Shown here in pieces: positions 6,929-15,691 of a DNA stretch of 64,000 bases. The notes under the pieces are model-generated. The model searched no databases and was not told the origin of the DNA. It saw only the letters and a list, made by a program, of their open reading frames with translations. Origin of the DNA: Sphingomonas melonis (GTDB taxonomy: Bacteria; Pseudomonadota; Alphaproteobacteria; Sphingomonadales; Sphingomonadaceae); contig NZ_JACCBY010000009.1 in NCBI RefSeq assembly GCF_013409985.1, positions 85,172-149,171 on the forward strand. Direction: 5' to 3'. The stretch's first letter is position 1, and each line of letters opens with the position of its first letter. The translations under genes were made by a program, and so were the position numbers.

Positions 6929-7876
6929 TCAGACGCCCATGGCCGCCCGTGGGTTCCGCGTGTCGTTCCATCCTGCCACGAACTGCTGCAAGGCGGCGTC
7001 ATCCGCCGGCACGTCGATCAGCAGCGTGATGAGCTGGTCGCCGCGCGTGCCGTCCTTCTTGTGGAAGCCCTTGCCCTTGAGGCGCAATGTCTTGCCCGAG
7101 CTGGTCCCCTTGGGGATCGTCAGCATCACCGGCTTGTCGACGGTCGGCGCGCGGACCGACCCGCCCGCCACCGCTTCCTTGAGCGTGATCGGCAGGTTGA
7201 GGCGCACGTCGTCGCCGTCGCGGCTGAAATAGCGGTGCGGCTGCACCTCGATCGAGACGATCGCGTCGCCGGCGCCGCCGGGGCCGGGTTCGCCCTTGCC
7301 GCTCAGCTTCATCTGCGTGCCGTTCTCGACGCCGGCGGGCAGCTTGAGATCGATCGTCTTGCCATCGCCGAGCGTCACGCGCTGCGGCGTCAGCATCGCC
7401 GCGTCGACGAACGGCACCTGCAGGCGATAGGTGATATTGGCGCCCTTGGGCTGCGGTCGCCGGCCGAAGCCGCTGGCGAAGCCGCCGCCGCGCGCCTGGC
7501 CGCCGCCGAACAGGCCCTCGAAGATGTCGCTCATGTCGGCATCGCCGCCGCCGGTGCCGAATTCGTAGCCGGCGCTGCTGAAGCCGCCGCCGGGGCCCGC
7601 GCCAGCGCGGCCGGCACCGGGCCGGGCGCCGCCGAAGCCGAACGGCGCGGCCGGATTGCCGTCGCCATCGATCTCGCCGCGGTCGTAGCGTGCGCGCTTG
7701 TCCTTGTCGTTCAGCAGGTCGTACGCATTGGTGACCTGGCTGAACCGCTCCGACGCCTTCGGATTATCCTTGTTGCGGTCGGGATGCAGTTCCTTGGCGA
7801 GCTTGCGATACGCTTTCTTGATGTCCGCCTCGGACGCGCCGCGGGCGACGCCCAAGGTTTGATATGGATCGGCCAT
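6929..7876 (-). CDS. DnaJ-type co-chaperone (CbpA-like)
   Basis: A 315-residue J-domain protein. The J-domain occupies residues 1-70 with the Hsp70-activating HPD at 31-33. A Gly/Phe/Ala-rich linker follows (about 75-125), then the DnaJ C-terminal substrate-binding domain (about 135-305). There is no CxxCxGxG zinc finger, so it is the class II/CbpA type rather than DnaJ itself. It would stimulate DnaK. It is the first gene of the minus-strand run leading to fabI and aroC. Confidence 0.9.
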   Translation of the reverse strand: MADPYQTLGVARGASEADIKKAYRKLAKELHPDRNKDNPKASERFSQVTNAYDLLNDKDKRARYDRGEIDGDGNPAAPFGFGGARPGAGRAGAGPGGGFSSAGYEFGTGGGDADMSDIFEGLFGGGQARGGGFASGFGRRPQPKGANITYRLQVPFVDAAMLTPQRVTLGDGKTIDLKLPAGVENGTQMKLSGKGEPGPGGAGDAIVSIEVQPHRYFSRDGDDVRLNLPITLKEAVAGGSVRAPTVDKPVMLTIPKGTSSGKTLRLKGKGFHKKDGTRGDQLITLLIDVPADDAALQQFVAGWNDTRNPRAAMGV

Positions 7877-7989
7877 TGGTTCCCCATTGGTGTATTACGG
7901 ACCTATGTGGGGGAGGGCGGCGCGCAACGCAATCGCTCGCTGCATCGTTGGTGCGTTCGAGGAGACTCGAGACGACCGAGACGCAGCCG

Positions 7990-8238
7990 ATGCAGGCGAC
8001 CGATCCGGATCACGCGGCCACGCCCGCCCACGATGATGGCGTCGAGAAGCCCTCGGCCAAGTCCGAGAGCGAAAGCAACGGCGGCGCTTATCCCAATCCG
8101 TATACCGGCAAGAGCCGTCAGGATAATGTTGGCGGCGGCTTCCTGGGGCACGGCGGGCAGAGCGGCATGGATTATTCCGGCACCGGCGACGGCGACACCG
8201 ACGAAACCGTCGGCAACGGGAATGCGGTGACCCGGTAG
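7990..8238 (+). CDS. Small hydrophilic hypothetical protein
   Basis: An 82-residue acidic, Gly/Asn/Asp-rich protein with no signal peptide or membrane segment. Motifs such as 'GGAYPNPYTGKSRQDN' and 'GGFLGHGGQSGMDYSGTG' look familiar from uncharacterised sphingomonad proteins. It is divergent from the dnaJ-like gene. The ATG at 7990 is chosen; an in-frame GTG at 7951 would add 13 basic residues, and the Shine-Dalgarno is poor for both. Function unknown. Confidence 0.6.
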   Translation: MQATDPDHAATPAHDDGVEKPSAKSESESNGGAYPNPYTGKSRQDNVGGGFLGHGGQSGMDYSGTGDGDTDETVGNGNAVTR

Positions 8239-8321
8239 CTGTCGGCGCGAGGACCGGGATCGGCGCTCCTTCGTGCCGCCGACAGAAGCGGGCGGCGACG
8301 GGCGGTAACGGGGTAGAAGGT

Positions 8322-8353
8322 GATTCGCGCGAAGGCGCGAAGGCGCGAAGATG
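8322..8353. repeat. GCGAAGGCGCGAAG inverted repeat, left arm
   Basis: Left copy of a short motif whose inverted partner is at 8869-8892; 24 nt can pair, interrupted only by one extra 8-nt GAAGGCGC unit. The same motif forms the arms of the element at 27036-27256. Confidence 0.7.
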
Positions 8354-8474
8354 GTGCGTTCGCTGCGCCGCAGGCGCCGTTCGACGGGCGATGCGAGGGG
8401 GGGGGCGAAGGGTCTTCCAGGCGGATTGGACATCCAAGCTTCGAAGAAAACTCCTCCCACGCCATGGAGTCCGG

Positions 8475-8499
8475 GTTGAACGGCCCCCGGCCGTTCAAC
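8475..8499. repeat. Perfect 11-bp hairpin
   Basis: GTTGAACGGCC (8475-8485), a CCC loop, then GGCCGTTCAAC (8489-8499). There is no T-tract, so it is not a standard terminator. It lies 240 bp past the small hypothetical gene. Confidence 0.6.
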
Positions 8500-8608
8500 G
8501 TCATGCTGGGCGCATGACCGACCCGGCACTGCGGCGCGGCGAAGCCGCGACGGAGCACGGCTATCGCAAATGGCTGCGGTGATGAGGTTCGAGTCGTCAC
8601 CCCCTATC

Positions 8609-8716
8609 CGTCACCCCGGACTTGTTCCGGGGTCCACCGGGCCACAAGAGAACGGTGTCCCATCAAGCCTTTCTCCTCGCCGCAGAGTGGACCCCGGAAC
8701 AAGTCCGGGGTGACGG
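8609..8716. repeat. MITE-like palindromic element, copy 1
   Basis: A 108-bp imperfect inverted repeat whose ends read CGTCACCCCGGACTTGTTCC and its complement, around a conserved core containing ATCAAGCCTTTCTCCTCGCC. Related copies lie at 41034-41140, 54844-54951 and 63758-63865, with degenerate ones at 28635-28715 and 53637-53745. This copy and the last full one share orientation. Confidence 0.85.
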
Positions 8717-8868
8717 TTGGTGTTGGAAGGCGGCGGACTCAAGCGAACCTCCATAGGCGATAGCCCGCTCTGGCGGGGAGGCGTTTGATTGAACGGCGAT
8801 CCCGCCTCGCGCTCCGCGCGCCGATCGCGTCACGATCGTCATCGCCGAAGCTCACGCCGCAAGCGCGA

Positions 8869-8892
8869 CATCTTCGCGCCTTCGCGCGAATC
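8869..8892. repeat. GCGAAGGCGCGAAG inverted repeat, right arm
   Basis: Inverted partner of 8322-8353, about 515 bp away. Together they bracket the repeat-rich gap. Confidence 0.7.
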
Positions 8893-8953
8893 GATCGTCT
8901 TCCATGGACGATGAGGAAGGACCGGCCGCCCAGGGCGACCGGTCCAAATGCCA

Positions 8954-9589
8954 TCAGCGCGCCGGCGTGGGCGCCGGAGCCGGGGCCGGCAGCGGTGCCG
9001 GCGCATTCGCCGCGGGCGGCGGCGGAGGCGGCGCATTGCTGCCGTTCACGGGCGGCGGCGGCGGAGCGTCGCGGCCGTTGCCCGGGGGCGGGGGCGGGGG
9101 CGGGGTGCCGGCCGGACCTGCGCCGGGCGGGGGCGGCGGGGGCGGTGCATCAGGGCCGCCCGGACCGCCGGGACCGCCCGGGCCACCGGGGCCGCGCGGA
9201 CCGGGGCGCGGGCCGACTTCGCTCACCTGGCCCGAGGGGCCGACGAGGAAGTGGGCGCGCAGCTGGCCGTCGTCGTAGCGGCCCTGCACCAGCACCGCAT
9301 TGCCGCGGGTCACCGTGGCGGTGCCGTCGCGGCCGGCGTCGATCATCGCGCGGCCGCTGCCGTCCTGGACGACGAACCGGCCGCCGAACACCTCCGCGAC
9401 GCGGCCCTTCACCGTGACGATGCCGCCGCTGTTCGGCAGCTTGGCGATCGGCGTCGCGATCGTCGGTGCCATTTCGATGCTCGGGCGGGTGAGGGCGACC
9501 GCCCCCGCGCCGCCGGCCGCACCGACCGCGATCAGCGCGGCGGCACCGAGCGCCAGGCGCTGGCGGGTTCCGATATGTAGTCTTGCCAT
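8954..9589 (-). CDS. Anchored OB-fold-like protein with Pro/Gly-rich tail
   Basis: A 211-residue protein. An N-terminal hydrophobic helix (about residues 12-34) is a signal anchor or signal peptide. Residues 55-125 look like a small beta-barrel of the YgiW/DUF5666 OB-fold kind ('VKGRVAEVFGGRFVVQDGSG'). From residue 128 the chain is almost only Pro, Gly and Ala with long poly-proline runs. It is divergent from an OmpR-type two-component system; ygiW genes sit beside qseBC in enterobacteria, so a periplasmic accessory role for that sensor is plausible. The start ATG has GGAGA upstream. Confidence 0.65.
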   Translation of the reverse strand: MARLHIGTRQRLALGAAALIAVGAAGGAGAVALTRPSIEMAPTIATPIAKLPNSGGIVTVKGRVAEVFGGRFVVQDGSGRAMIDAGRDGTATVTRGNAVLVQGRYDDGQLRAHFLVGPSGQVSEVGPRPGPRGPGGPGGPGGPGGPDAPPPPPPPGAGPAGTPPPPPPPGNGRDAPPPPPVNGSNAPPPPPPAANAPAPLPAPAPAPTPAR

Positions 9590-9698
9590 CGATCGTCTCC
9601 GTATGTGTGTCGATGGAACTGGTCTACGCCGAGTCGGCCGACCCCCGCTGAACCGGGCGGTTCAGATTCGGTTTAGCGATCGGGGATAGGGCCGCCGC

Positions 9699-10364
9699 AT
9701 GCGCATCTTGCTTGTCGAAGACGATCCAGACCTGGGACCCGCGATCGCGCGTGCGCTGCGCGCCGAGCATTTCGCGGTCGATCTGGTCGCCGACGGCATC
9801 GACGCCGGCCATCTCGGCGAGACCGAGACGTATGACGCGGCGGTGCTCGACCTCGGGTTGACCGGCAAGGACGGTATCACCGTGCTGCGCGACTGGCGCG
9901 CCGCCGGGCGGGCCTTGCCGGTGCTGATCCTCACGGCGCGCGATGGCTGGTCGGACAAGGTCGCCGGCTTCAAGGCCGGCGCCGACGATTATCTCGTCAA
10001 ACCGTTCCGCGTCGAGGAACTTGTGATGCGGCTGCGGGCCCTCGTCCGCCGCGCCGCCGGCCACGCCCAGCCCGTGCTGAGCTGCGGGCGGCTGTCGTTC
10101 GATACGCAGATCGGCCATTTCGAACTCGATGGCCTGCCGCTGAAGCTCACCGCCTTCGAATGGCGCGTGCTGTCGGCGCTGATGCTGCGCCGCGAGGCGG
10201 TGATCGAGCGGCTCGACCTGCTCGAACGCGTCTATGAAGGCGATGCCGATGTCGATTCGAACAGCCTCGAGGTGATCGTCGGCCGGCTGCGCCGCAAGAT
10301 CGGTGCGGAGATGATCGAGACGATCCGTGGTCGCGGCTACCGCCTGACCTGCGGCGAGGGCTGA
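9699..10364 (+). CDS. OmpR-family response regulator
   Basis: A 221-residue regulator. The receiver domain (1-115) has the acidic pair D8/D9, phosphoacceptor D51 and K101. The winged-helix DNA-binding domain (125-218) ends in the usual 'VDSNSLEVIVGRLRRKIG...TIRGRGYRL' pattern. It is closest in appearance to the QseB/TctD/PhoP group. The kinase gene follows after 4 bp, so the two form an operon. Confidence 0.93.
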   Translation: MRILLVEDDPDLGPAIARALRAEHFAVDLVADGIDAGHLGETETYDAAVLDLGLTGKDGITVLRDWRAAGRALPVLILTARDGWSDKVAGFKAGADDYLVKPFRVEELVMRLRALVRRAAGHAQPVLSCGRLSFDTQIGHFELDGLPLKLTAFEWRVLSALMLRREAVIERLDLLERVYEGDADVDSNSLEVIVGRLRRKIGAEMIETIRGRGYRLTCGEG

Positions 10365-10368
10365 GACG

Positions 10369-11736
10369 GTGCCGAAATCGATTCAGGGCCGCATGCTGCT
10401 GCTGTCGGCGGTGGCGATCCTCGCCGCGCTCGGCATCGCCGGCTGGGCGATCGCCGGCGTGCTCGAACGCGTGGTGACCGAGGGGATCGACCGGCGGCTC
10501 GATGCGGAGATCGCGCTGCTCGCGAGCACGGTGGACGGCGACGGCCGCGTCGACCGCGCGCGGCTGGCCGCGCGCGGGGGGGCGCTGGAGGCGGGGCGCG
10601 GCTGGCACTGGCGGATCGCGGGGCCGGACGGCGCGATCGGCTCGGCCGATCTGCCGCGGCTGCGCGCCGGTCCGCATCCGGCCGACGCGCCGCCGCCCCC
10701 CGGACCTCCGGGACCACCGCTGCCGGAGGACGCCGCGGGGCCGCAGGTGCTGGAAGGGGCCGATCGGGCCGGGCGCAGCGTCCACGCCCGCCGCCTGGTG
10801 ATGACGACCCGCCGTGGCGACGTGGCGCTGCTCGCGGTCGCGCCGCGCGCGGTGATCGCGCGGCCGTTGCGGGACGCGCTGCTGCCGCTGCTCGCCGCGC
10901 TGGCGATCCTTGCGGTGCTGCTCGCCGTCGCCAGCATCGTGCAGTTGCGCCTGGGGCTCCGGCCGCTCGCCCGGATGCGCGCGCAGGTCGCCGCGATCCG
11001 CGGCGGGACGCGCGACCAGGTCGACGAGGATCAGCCGGTCGAGCTGCGCGGCCTCGCCGCCGAACTCAACGCGCTCGCCGCCGATCGCGCCGCGGCGCTC
11101 GCCACCGCGCGTCAGTCCGCCGCCAATCTCGCGCATGCGCTCAAGACGCCGGTGGCGACGCTGGCGCTCGGCCTGCGCGACGATCCCACTGCCGCGGCCC
11201 AGCTCGCGCGGATCGACGCCACGATCCGCCACCATCTATCCCGCGCCCGCGCCGACACCAGCGATACGCGGGCCAGTACCCGCGTCGCGCCCGCGGTGGC
11301 GGATCTCGCGGTGGCGATCGGCCGGTTGCACGCGGCGCGCGGCATCGCGGTGACGCATGCGGTCGCCGGCGATCCCGTCGCGGCGATGGACGCGCAGGAT
11401 TTCGACGAACTGCTCGGCAATCTGCTCGACAATGCCGCCCGCCACGCCAGCGCGCAGGTGTGGGTCGAGGCCCGGCCGCAGCGCGACGATGCGCGTCGGC
11501 TCGACCTGATCGTCGCGGATGACGGTACCGGCATCCCCGCCGCCGACCGCGCCCGCGTGACCGAGCCGGGCGTGCGGCTCGACGAACGTGGCGAGGGGCA
11601 CGGCTTCGGCCTCGCGATCGTGCGCGAACTCGCCGAGCTGCACGGCGGCCGGCTGGTGCTCGCCGAGCGCGAGGGCGGCGGGCTGGAGGCGCGGGTCAGC
11701 CTGCCCGCACGGCACCAATCGCCGTCCGAAGCGTAA
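10369..11736 (+). CDS. Sensor histidine kinase partner
   Basis: A 455-residue kinase. It has two membrane helices (about 8-32 and 168-192), a periplasmic loop between them, a HAMP-like linker, the H-box with His256 (NLAHALKTPVATLAL), and an ATPase domain with NLLDNAARHA, DDGTGIP and GHGFGLAIV. The periplasmic loop carries a proline/glycine tract (about 107-119) resembling the tail of the divergent OB-fold protein. The start is GTG at 10369, just after the regulator stop. The ligand is unknown. Confidence 0.93.
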   Translation: MPKSIQGRMLLLSAVAILAALGIAGWAIAGVLERVVTEGIDRRLDAEIALLASTVDGDGRVDRARLAARGGALEAGRGWHWRIAGPDGAIGSADLPRLRAGPHPADAPPPPGPPGPPLPEDAAGPQVLEGADRAGRSVHARRLVMTTRRGDVALLAVAPRAVIARPLRDALLPLLAALAILAVLLAVASIVQLRLGLRPLARMRAQVAAIRGGTRDQVDEDQPVELRGLAAELNALAADRAAALATARQSAANLAHALKTPVATLALGLRDDPTAAAQLARIDATIRHHLSRARADTSDTRASTRVAPAVADLAVAIGRLHAARGIAVTHAVAGDPVAAMDAQDFDELLGNLLDNAARHASAQVWVEARPQRDDARRLDLIVADDGTGIPAADRARVTEPGVRLDERGEGHGFGLAIVRELAELHGGRLVLAEREGGGLEARVSLPARHQSPSEA

Positions 11737-11766
11737 CGCCTCCCGAATCCGTTTCGCGAGGTGCGC

Positions 11767-12870
11767 ATGTCTTCTGCCCTGTTCCAGCCGATCACCATCG
11801 GCACCAAGACCCTGTCCAACCGCATCGTCATCGCGCCGATGTGCCAATATTCCGCCGAGAACGGGCGGATGACCGACTGGCATCTCATCCACCTCGGCCA
11901 TCTCGCGCTGTCCGGCGCCGGGCTGCTGACCATCGAGGCGACCGCGGTCGAGCCCGAGGGGCGGATCACCTATGGCGACGTCGGCCTGTGGGACGATGCC
12001 ACCGAGGCGGCGATGGCGCGCGTGCTCGAGTCGATCCGCCGCCATTCCGACATGCCGATCGCCATCCAGCTCGCCCATGCCGGCCGCAAGGCGTCGACCG
12101 ACCTGCCGTGGAAGGGCGGCAAGCAGATCGCCCCGGGCCATCCGGACGGCTGGCAGACCGTCGCGCCGTCGCCGCTGCCCTTCGCCGAGGGCGAGAACCC
12201 GCCGACCGAATTGCGTGTCGAGGACCTCAAGCGGCTGGTCGCGGCGTTCGCCGACTCCGCGCGCCGGGCCGCGCGGCTGGGCATCGACGCGGTGCAATTG
12301 CATGGCGCGCATGGCTATCTGCTCCACGAATTCCTCTCGCCGCTCTCCAACCGCCGCACCGACGATTACGGCGGCAGCCTCGAGAACCGGATGCGCTTTC
12401 CGCTCGAAGTGTATGACGCGGTGCGCGCCGCCTTCCCGGCGGACCGGCCGGTGACGATGCGCGTGTCGGGCAGCGACTGGGTCGAGGGCGGCTGGGACGC
12501 CGAACAGACCGTCGCCTTCGCCCGTGTGCTGGAGGCGCGGGGCTGCGCCGCGATCCACGTGTCGAGCGGCGGGCTCGACCCGCGCCAGCAAATCCCGGTC
12601 GGGCCGAGCTATCAGGTGCCGCTCGCCCGCGCGGTCAAGCAGGGTTGCGGCATGCCAGTGGTCGCGGTCGGGCTGATCACCGACTATGAACAGGCCGAGG
12701 CGATCGTCGGCACCGGCGATGCCAATATGATCGCGCTTGCCCGCACCATCCTCTACGATCCGCGCTGGCCGTGGCATGCCGCCGCGCACTTGGGCGCACG
12801 GGTCAAGGCGCCGGACCAGTATCTCCGCTCGCAGCCGCGCCAGTATCGCGACCTGTTCGACGTGGATTGA
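11767..12870 (+). CDS. Old Yellow Enzyme family oxidoreductase (NamA/YqjM-like)
   Basis: A 367-residue FMN-dependent TIM-barrel protein that reduces activated C=C bonds using NAD(P)H. Cys26 in 'APMCQYSA' is the redox-tuning cysteine of the YqjM class. The HGAHGYLLHEFLSPLSNRR segment supplies substrate- and flavin-binding residues. The ATG at 11767 is used rather than the GTG two codons earlier. Physiological substrate unknown; related enzymes handle quinones, enones and nitro compounds. Confidence 0.9.
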   Translation: MSSALFQPITIGTKTLSNRIVIAPMCQYSAENGRMTDWHLIHLGHLALSGAGLLTIEATAVEPEGRITYGDVGLWDDATEAAMARVLESIRRHSDMPIAIQLAHAGRKASTDLPWKGGKQIAPGHPDGWQTVAPSPLPFAEGENPPTELRVEDLKRLVAAFADSARRAARLGIDAVQLHGAHGYLLHEFLSPLSNRRTDDYGGSLENRMRFPLEVYDAVRAAFPADRPVTMRVSGSDWVEGGWDAEQTVAFARVLEARGCAAIHVSSGGLDPRQQIPVGPSYQVPLARAVKQGCGMPVVAVGLITDYEQAEAIVGTGDANMIALARTILYDPRWPWHAAAHLGARVKAPDQYLRSQPRQYRDLFDVD

Positions 12871-12953
12871 GCCTGCGCGCGGCTTTTGTCAGACTAGACG
12901 GGAGCCGCGCTTCGGTGAAAGGAGCGCGCAACCCATGTGGAGAGGAATGCGCG

Positions 12954-13829
12954 ATGACCGATCATAATGTTCGTACCGTCCTGCCGGTGCAGGCGATCCT
13001 GGGCGAAGGCCCGGTGTGGGTGGCGCGCGAGCAGGCCTTGTGGTTCGTCGACATCAAGAGCCGCCACATCCACCGCTTCGATCCGGCGACCGGCGACGCC
13101 AGGCGTTGGGACGCGCCGGATCAGGTCGGCTGGATGCTGCCGAGCGCCGATGGCGGGATGATCGCCGGGCTGCGCACCGGGCTGCACCGGTTCGACCCGG
13201 CCGACGGCAGCTTCACCTTCCTTGCCCGGCCGGAGGGTGATCCTGCCGGCAACCGCCTCAACGATGCCGCGACCGATGGCGCCGGGCGGATCTGGTTCGG
13301 CACGATGGACGATGCCGAGATGGACATGAGCGGCCGCGTCTACCGCCATGCCGACAGCGTCGTGACCGACAGCGGCCTGGCGCCGGTGTGCATCACCAAC
13401 GGCCCGGCGATCGCCGGTGACGGCGTGACGCTCTACCACACCGACACGATCGGCAAGACGATCTGGCGCGCGACGATCGGGGCCGACGGCACGCTCGGCG
13501 AGGCGGTGCCGTTCGTGACGATCGAGGAGGATGCCGGCCATCCCGACGGCTCGGTGGTCGATGCCGAGGGCTGCCTGTGGGTGGCGCTGTGGGGTGGCTG
13601 GGGCGTGCGGCGCTACGATCCGTCGGGTGCGCTGATCGGCACCGTCCGGCTGCCTGCATCGAACATCACCAAGATCGCCTTCGGCGGGCCTGACCTGCGC
13701 ACCGCCTATGCGACGAGCGCGCGCAAGGGGCTGACCGAGGCGGCGCTGGCCGAGCAGCCCGAGGCGGGCAACCTCTTCGCCTTCGATCCCGGCGTGGCCG
13801 GCGTGCCGGTCACCCCGGTGGCGCTGTAA
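12954..13829 (+). CDS. SMP-30/gluconolactonase family sugar lactonase
   Basis: A 291-residue six-bladed beta-propeller lactonase. Metal-ligand motifs are visible: 'LGEGPVWV' (Glu), 'GNRLNDAATDGAGRIWFGTMD' region (Asn) and 'GHPDGSVVDAEGCLWVAL' (Asp). AGAGGA lies 8 nt before the ATG at 12954. The convergent neighbour is a 2-oxoglutarate semialdehyde dehydrogenase, so the likely substrate is a pentono- or other aldonolactone in a non-phosphorylative sugar pathway. The exact sugar cannot be read from sequence. Confidence 0.87.
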   Translation: MTDHNVRTVLPVQAILGEGPVWVAREQALWFVDIKSRHIHRFDPATGDARRWDAPDQVGWMLPSADGGMIAGLRTGLHRFDPADGSFTFLARPEGDPAGNRLNDAATDGAGRIWFGTMDDAEMDMSGRVYRHADSVVTDSGLAPVCITNGPAIAGDGVTLYHTDTIGKTIWRATIGADGTLGEAVPFVTIEEDAGHPDGSVVDAEGCLWVALWGGWGVRRYDPSGALIGTVRLPASNITKIAFGGPDLRTAYATSARKGLTEAALAEQPEAGNLFAFDPGVAGVPVTPVAL

Positions 13830-13835
13830 GGGAGG

Positions 13836-13853
13836 CGCCCGCTTCGGCGGGCG
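13836..13853. terminator. TTCG-capped hairpin after the lactonase gene
   Basis: CGCCCGC-TTCG-GCGGGCG, a perfect 7-bp stem with a stable tetraloop directly after the stop codon. It has no T-tract. It may stop or protect the transcript end. Confidence 0.5.
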
Positions 13854-13886
13854 GTCCCCGAAGCGCGGAACGCTTTCACCCAAATT

Positions 13887-13916
13887 CGTCACCCCGGACG
13901 TGTTCCGGGGTGACGG
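13887..13916. repeat. Short solo palindrome of the GTCACCCCGGA family
   Basis: CGTCACCCCGGACGTGTTCC followed by GGGGTGACGG. It matches the two outer arms of the 107-bp element joined together, as if the core had been deleted. Confidence 0.75.
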
Positions 13917-13990
13917 TGGGTTTGGCACGGGGACAACCCTAGGCTGACGCCGAATCCCTCCCCCGCCGAAGCGAGGGAGGAACCGGGCCT

Positions 13991-15571
13991 TTACCGCGGG
14001 CTGGCTTCGCGCTTGCCGTCGAGGCGGCGGGCGATGCCCCAGGCGTTGTCGTCGTGCAGCGCCTTGGGAAGCAGCGCCGGCGCGAGGTTCTGGTAGCATA
14101 CCGGACGCAGGAAGCGCGCGATGGCGAGCGTGCCGACCGAGGTCGTGCGCCCGTCGCTGGTCGCCGGGAAGGGACCGCCATGGACCATCGCCGGCGCCAC
14201 TTCGACGCCGGTCGGCCAGCCGTTGGCGAGGATGCGGCCGACGCGGCGCGCGATCACCGGGACTAGCTTGGCGGCATCGGCCTCGTCCGCCGGATCGACC
14301 TGCAGCGTCGCGGTCAGCTGGCCTTCGAGCTTGGCGATCACCGAGGCGATCTCCCCGATGTCGCGGCAGCGCACCAGCATCGACGACGAACCGAACACCT
14401 CGTGCGACAGCTTGACGTCGGCGAGGAACTGGTCCGCGGTCGTCTCGAACAGCGCGCCGACCGCCTGGTTGACGCCCTCGCCGGTTTTGCCGCGCGCGAC
14501 GGTGCGCACCGCCTCGTGGCTGGCGAGTTCGGCGACGCCCTTTTCGAAGCTGGCGTGGATCCCGGGCGACAGCATCGTCGCCGGCTGGCTCTCGGTCAGC
14601 GCCTCGCCCGCCGCCTTGACGAAGGCGTCGAGCTCGGGGCTGTCGACCGCCAGCACCAGGCCGGGGTTGGTGCAGAACTGGCCGGCACCCATGGTCAGCG
14701 AGCCGACATATTCCTTGGCCAGCGCCGCGCCACGGTTGGCGAGCGCGGCCGGGAACAGGATGACCGGGTTGATGCTCGACATCTCGGCATAGACCGGGAT
14801 CGGCTCGTCACGCTCGGCGGCGATGCGGACGAGGGCGAGGCCGCCGCCGCGCGACCCGGTGAAGCCGACCGCCTGGATGCGCGGATCGGCGACCAGCGCG
14901 CCGCCCAGCTCGTTGGTCTCGCCGGGCAGATAGGAGAAGACTCCCGCGGGCAGGCCGGCGTCCTGCACCGCCTTCTGGATCGCGCGGGCGACCAGCTCGC
15001 CGGTGCCGGGATGCGAGGGATGGCCCTTCACCACGACCGGGCAGCCCGCGGCGAGCGCCGAGGCGGTGTCACCGCCCGCCACCGAGAAGGCGAGCGGGAA
15101 GTTGGACGCGCCGAACACCGCGACCGGGCCGATCGCCAGATTGACGCGGCGCAGATCGGGGCGCGGCAGCGGCGCCCGGTCGGGGAGGGCGGGATCGATC
15201 GTCGCGTCGAGGAAGTCGCCCTGGCGCACGACGCCGGCGAACAGCTTGAGCTGGCCGACGGTACGGCCCCGCTCGCCTTCGAGGCGGGCGCGCGGCAGGC
15301 CGCTTTCGGCCATCGCGCGCTCGATCAGCGCGTCACCGATATCGAGGATGTTCTGTGCGATGCCTTCGAGGAAGGCAGCGCGCAATTCGAGATCGGTCGC
15401 GGCATAGGTCGGGAAGGCTTCCTCGGCGAGGGCGCAGGCCTCGGCCACCGCATCGGCGCGGGCCGACGAGAAGTCCGGGGTCAGCGTCTCGCCGCTTGCC
15501 GGGTTCACCGCGGTGAACCGGTTTGCGGCCTGGCGTGCTTCGCCACCGATCAGCAGGGCGCCGTCGATCAT
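13991..15571 (-). CDS. 2-oxoglutarate semialdehyde dehydrogenase (NADP+-type aldehyde dehydrogenase)
   Basis: A 526-residue aldehyde dehydrogenase, the length of the KGSADH group. Key residues are Asn157 (GASNFPLAF), Glu263 (YAEMSSINP) and catalytic Cys300 (GAGQFCTNPG). It oxidises 2,5-dioxopentanoate to 2-oxoglutarate, the last step of non-phosphorylative pentose, glucarate or hydroxyproline breakdown. The ATG at 15571 has AGAGAGG upstream; the frame is open further, but without a start signal. It converges on the SMP-30 lactonase. Confidence 0.9.
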   Translation of the reverse strand: MIDGALLIGGEARQAANRFTAVNPASGETLTPDFSSARADAVAEACALAEEAFPTYAATDLELRAAFLEGIAQNILDIGDALIERAMAESGLPRARLEGERGRTVGQLKLFAGVVRQGDFLDATIDPALPDRAPLPRPDLRRVNLAIGPVAVFGASNFPLAFSVAGGDTASALAAGCPVVVKGHPSHPGTGELVARAIQKAVQDAGLPAGVFSYLPGETNELGGALVADPRIQAVGFTGSRGGGLALVRIAAERDEPIPVYAEMSSINPVILFPAALANRGAALAKEYVGSLTMGAGQFCTNPGLVLAVDSPELDAFVKAAGEALTESQPATMLSPGIHASFEKGVAELASHEAVRTVARGKTGEGVNQAVGALFETTADQFLADVKLSHEVFGSSSMLVRCRDIGEIASVIAKLEGQLTATLQVDPADEADAAKLVPVIARRVGRILANGWPTGVEVAPAMVHGGPFPATSDGRTTSVGTLAIARFLRPVCYQNLAPALLPKALHDDNAWGIARRLDGKREASPR

Positions 15572-15691
15572 GGAAATACCTCTCTCGGAAATTGTCCGAG
15601 TTATTCTAGGGACGCGATCGCTCCGCGACAATGGTGCACGTCGCGACAATCCCGCACATGCGTTGCAACAGACGGATGCCGGTCGATGCGA

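Larger units (their letters stand above)
8239..8953. other. Gene-poor, repeat-rich interval
   Basis: About 715 bp with no convincing gene. It holds a pair of inverted 'GCGAAGGCGCGAAG' repeats, one full MITE-like palindromic element, a perfect 11-bp hairpin at 8475-8499, and a 22-codon mini-ORF at 8514-8582 without a good ribosome site. Confidence 0.7.
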
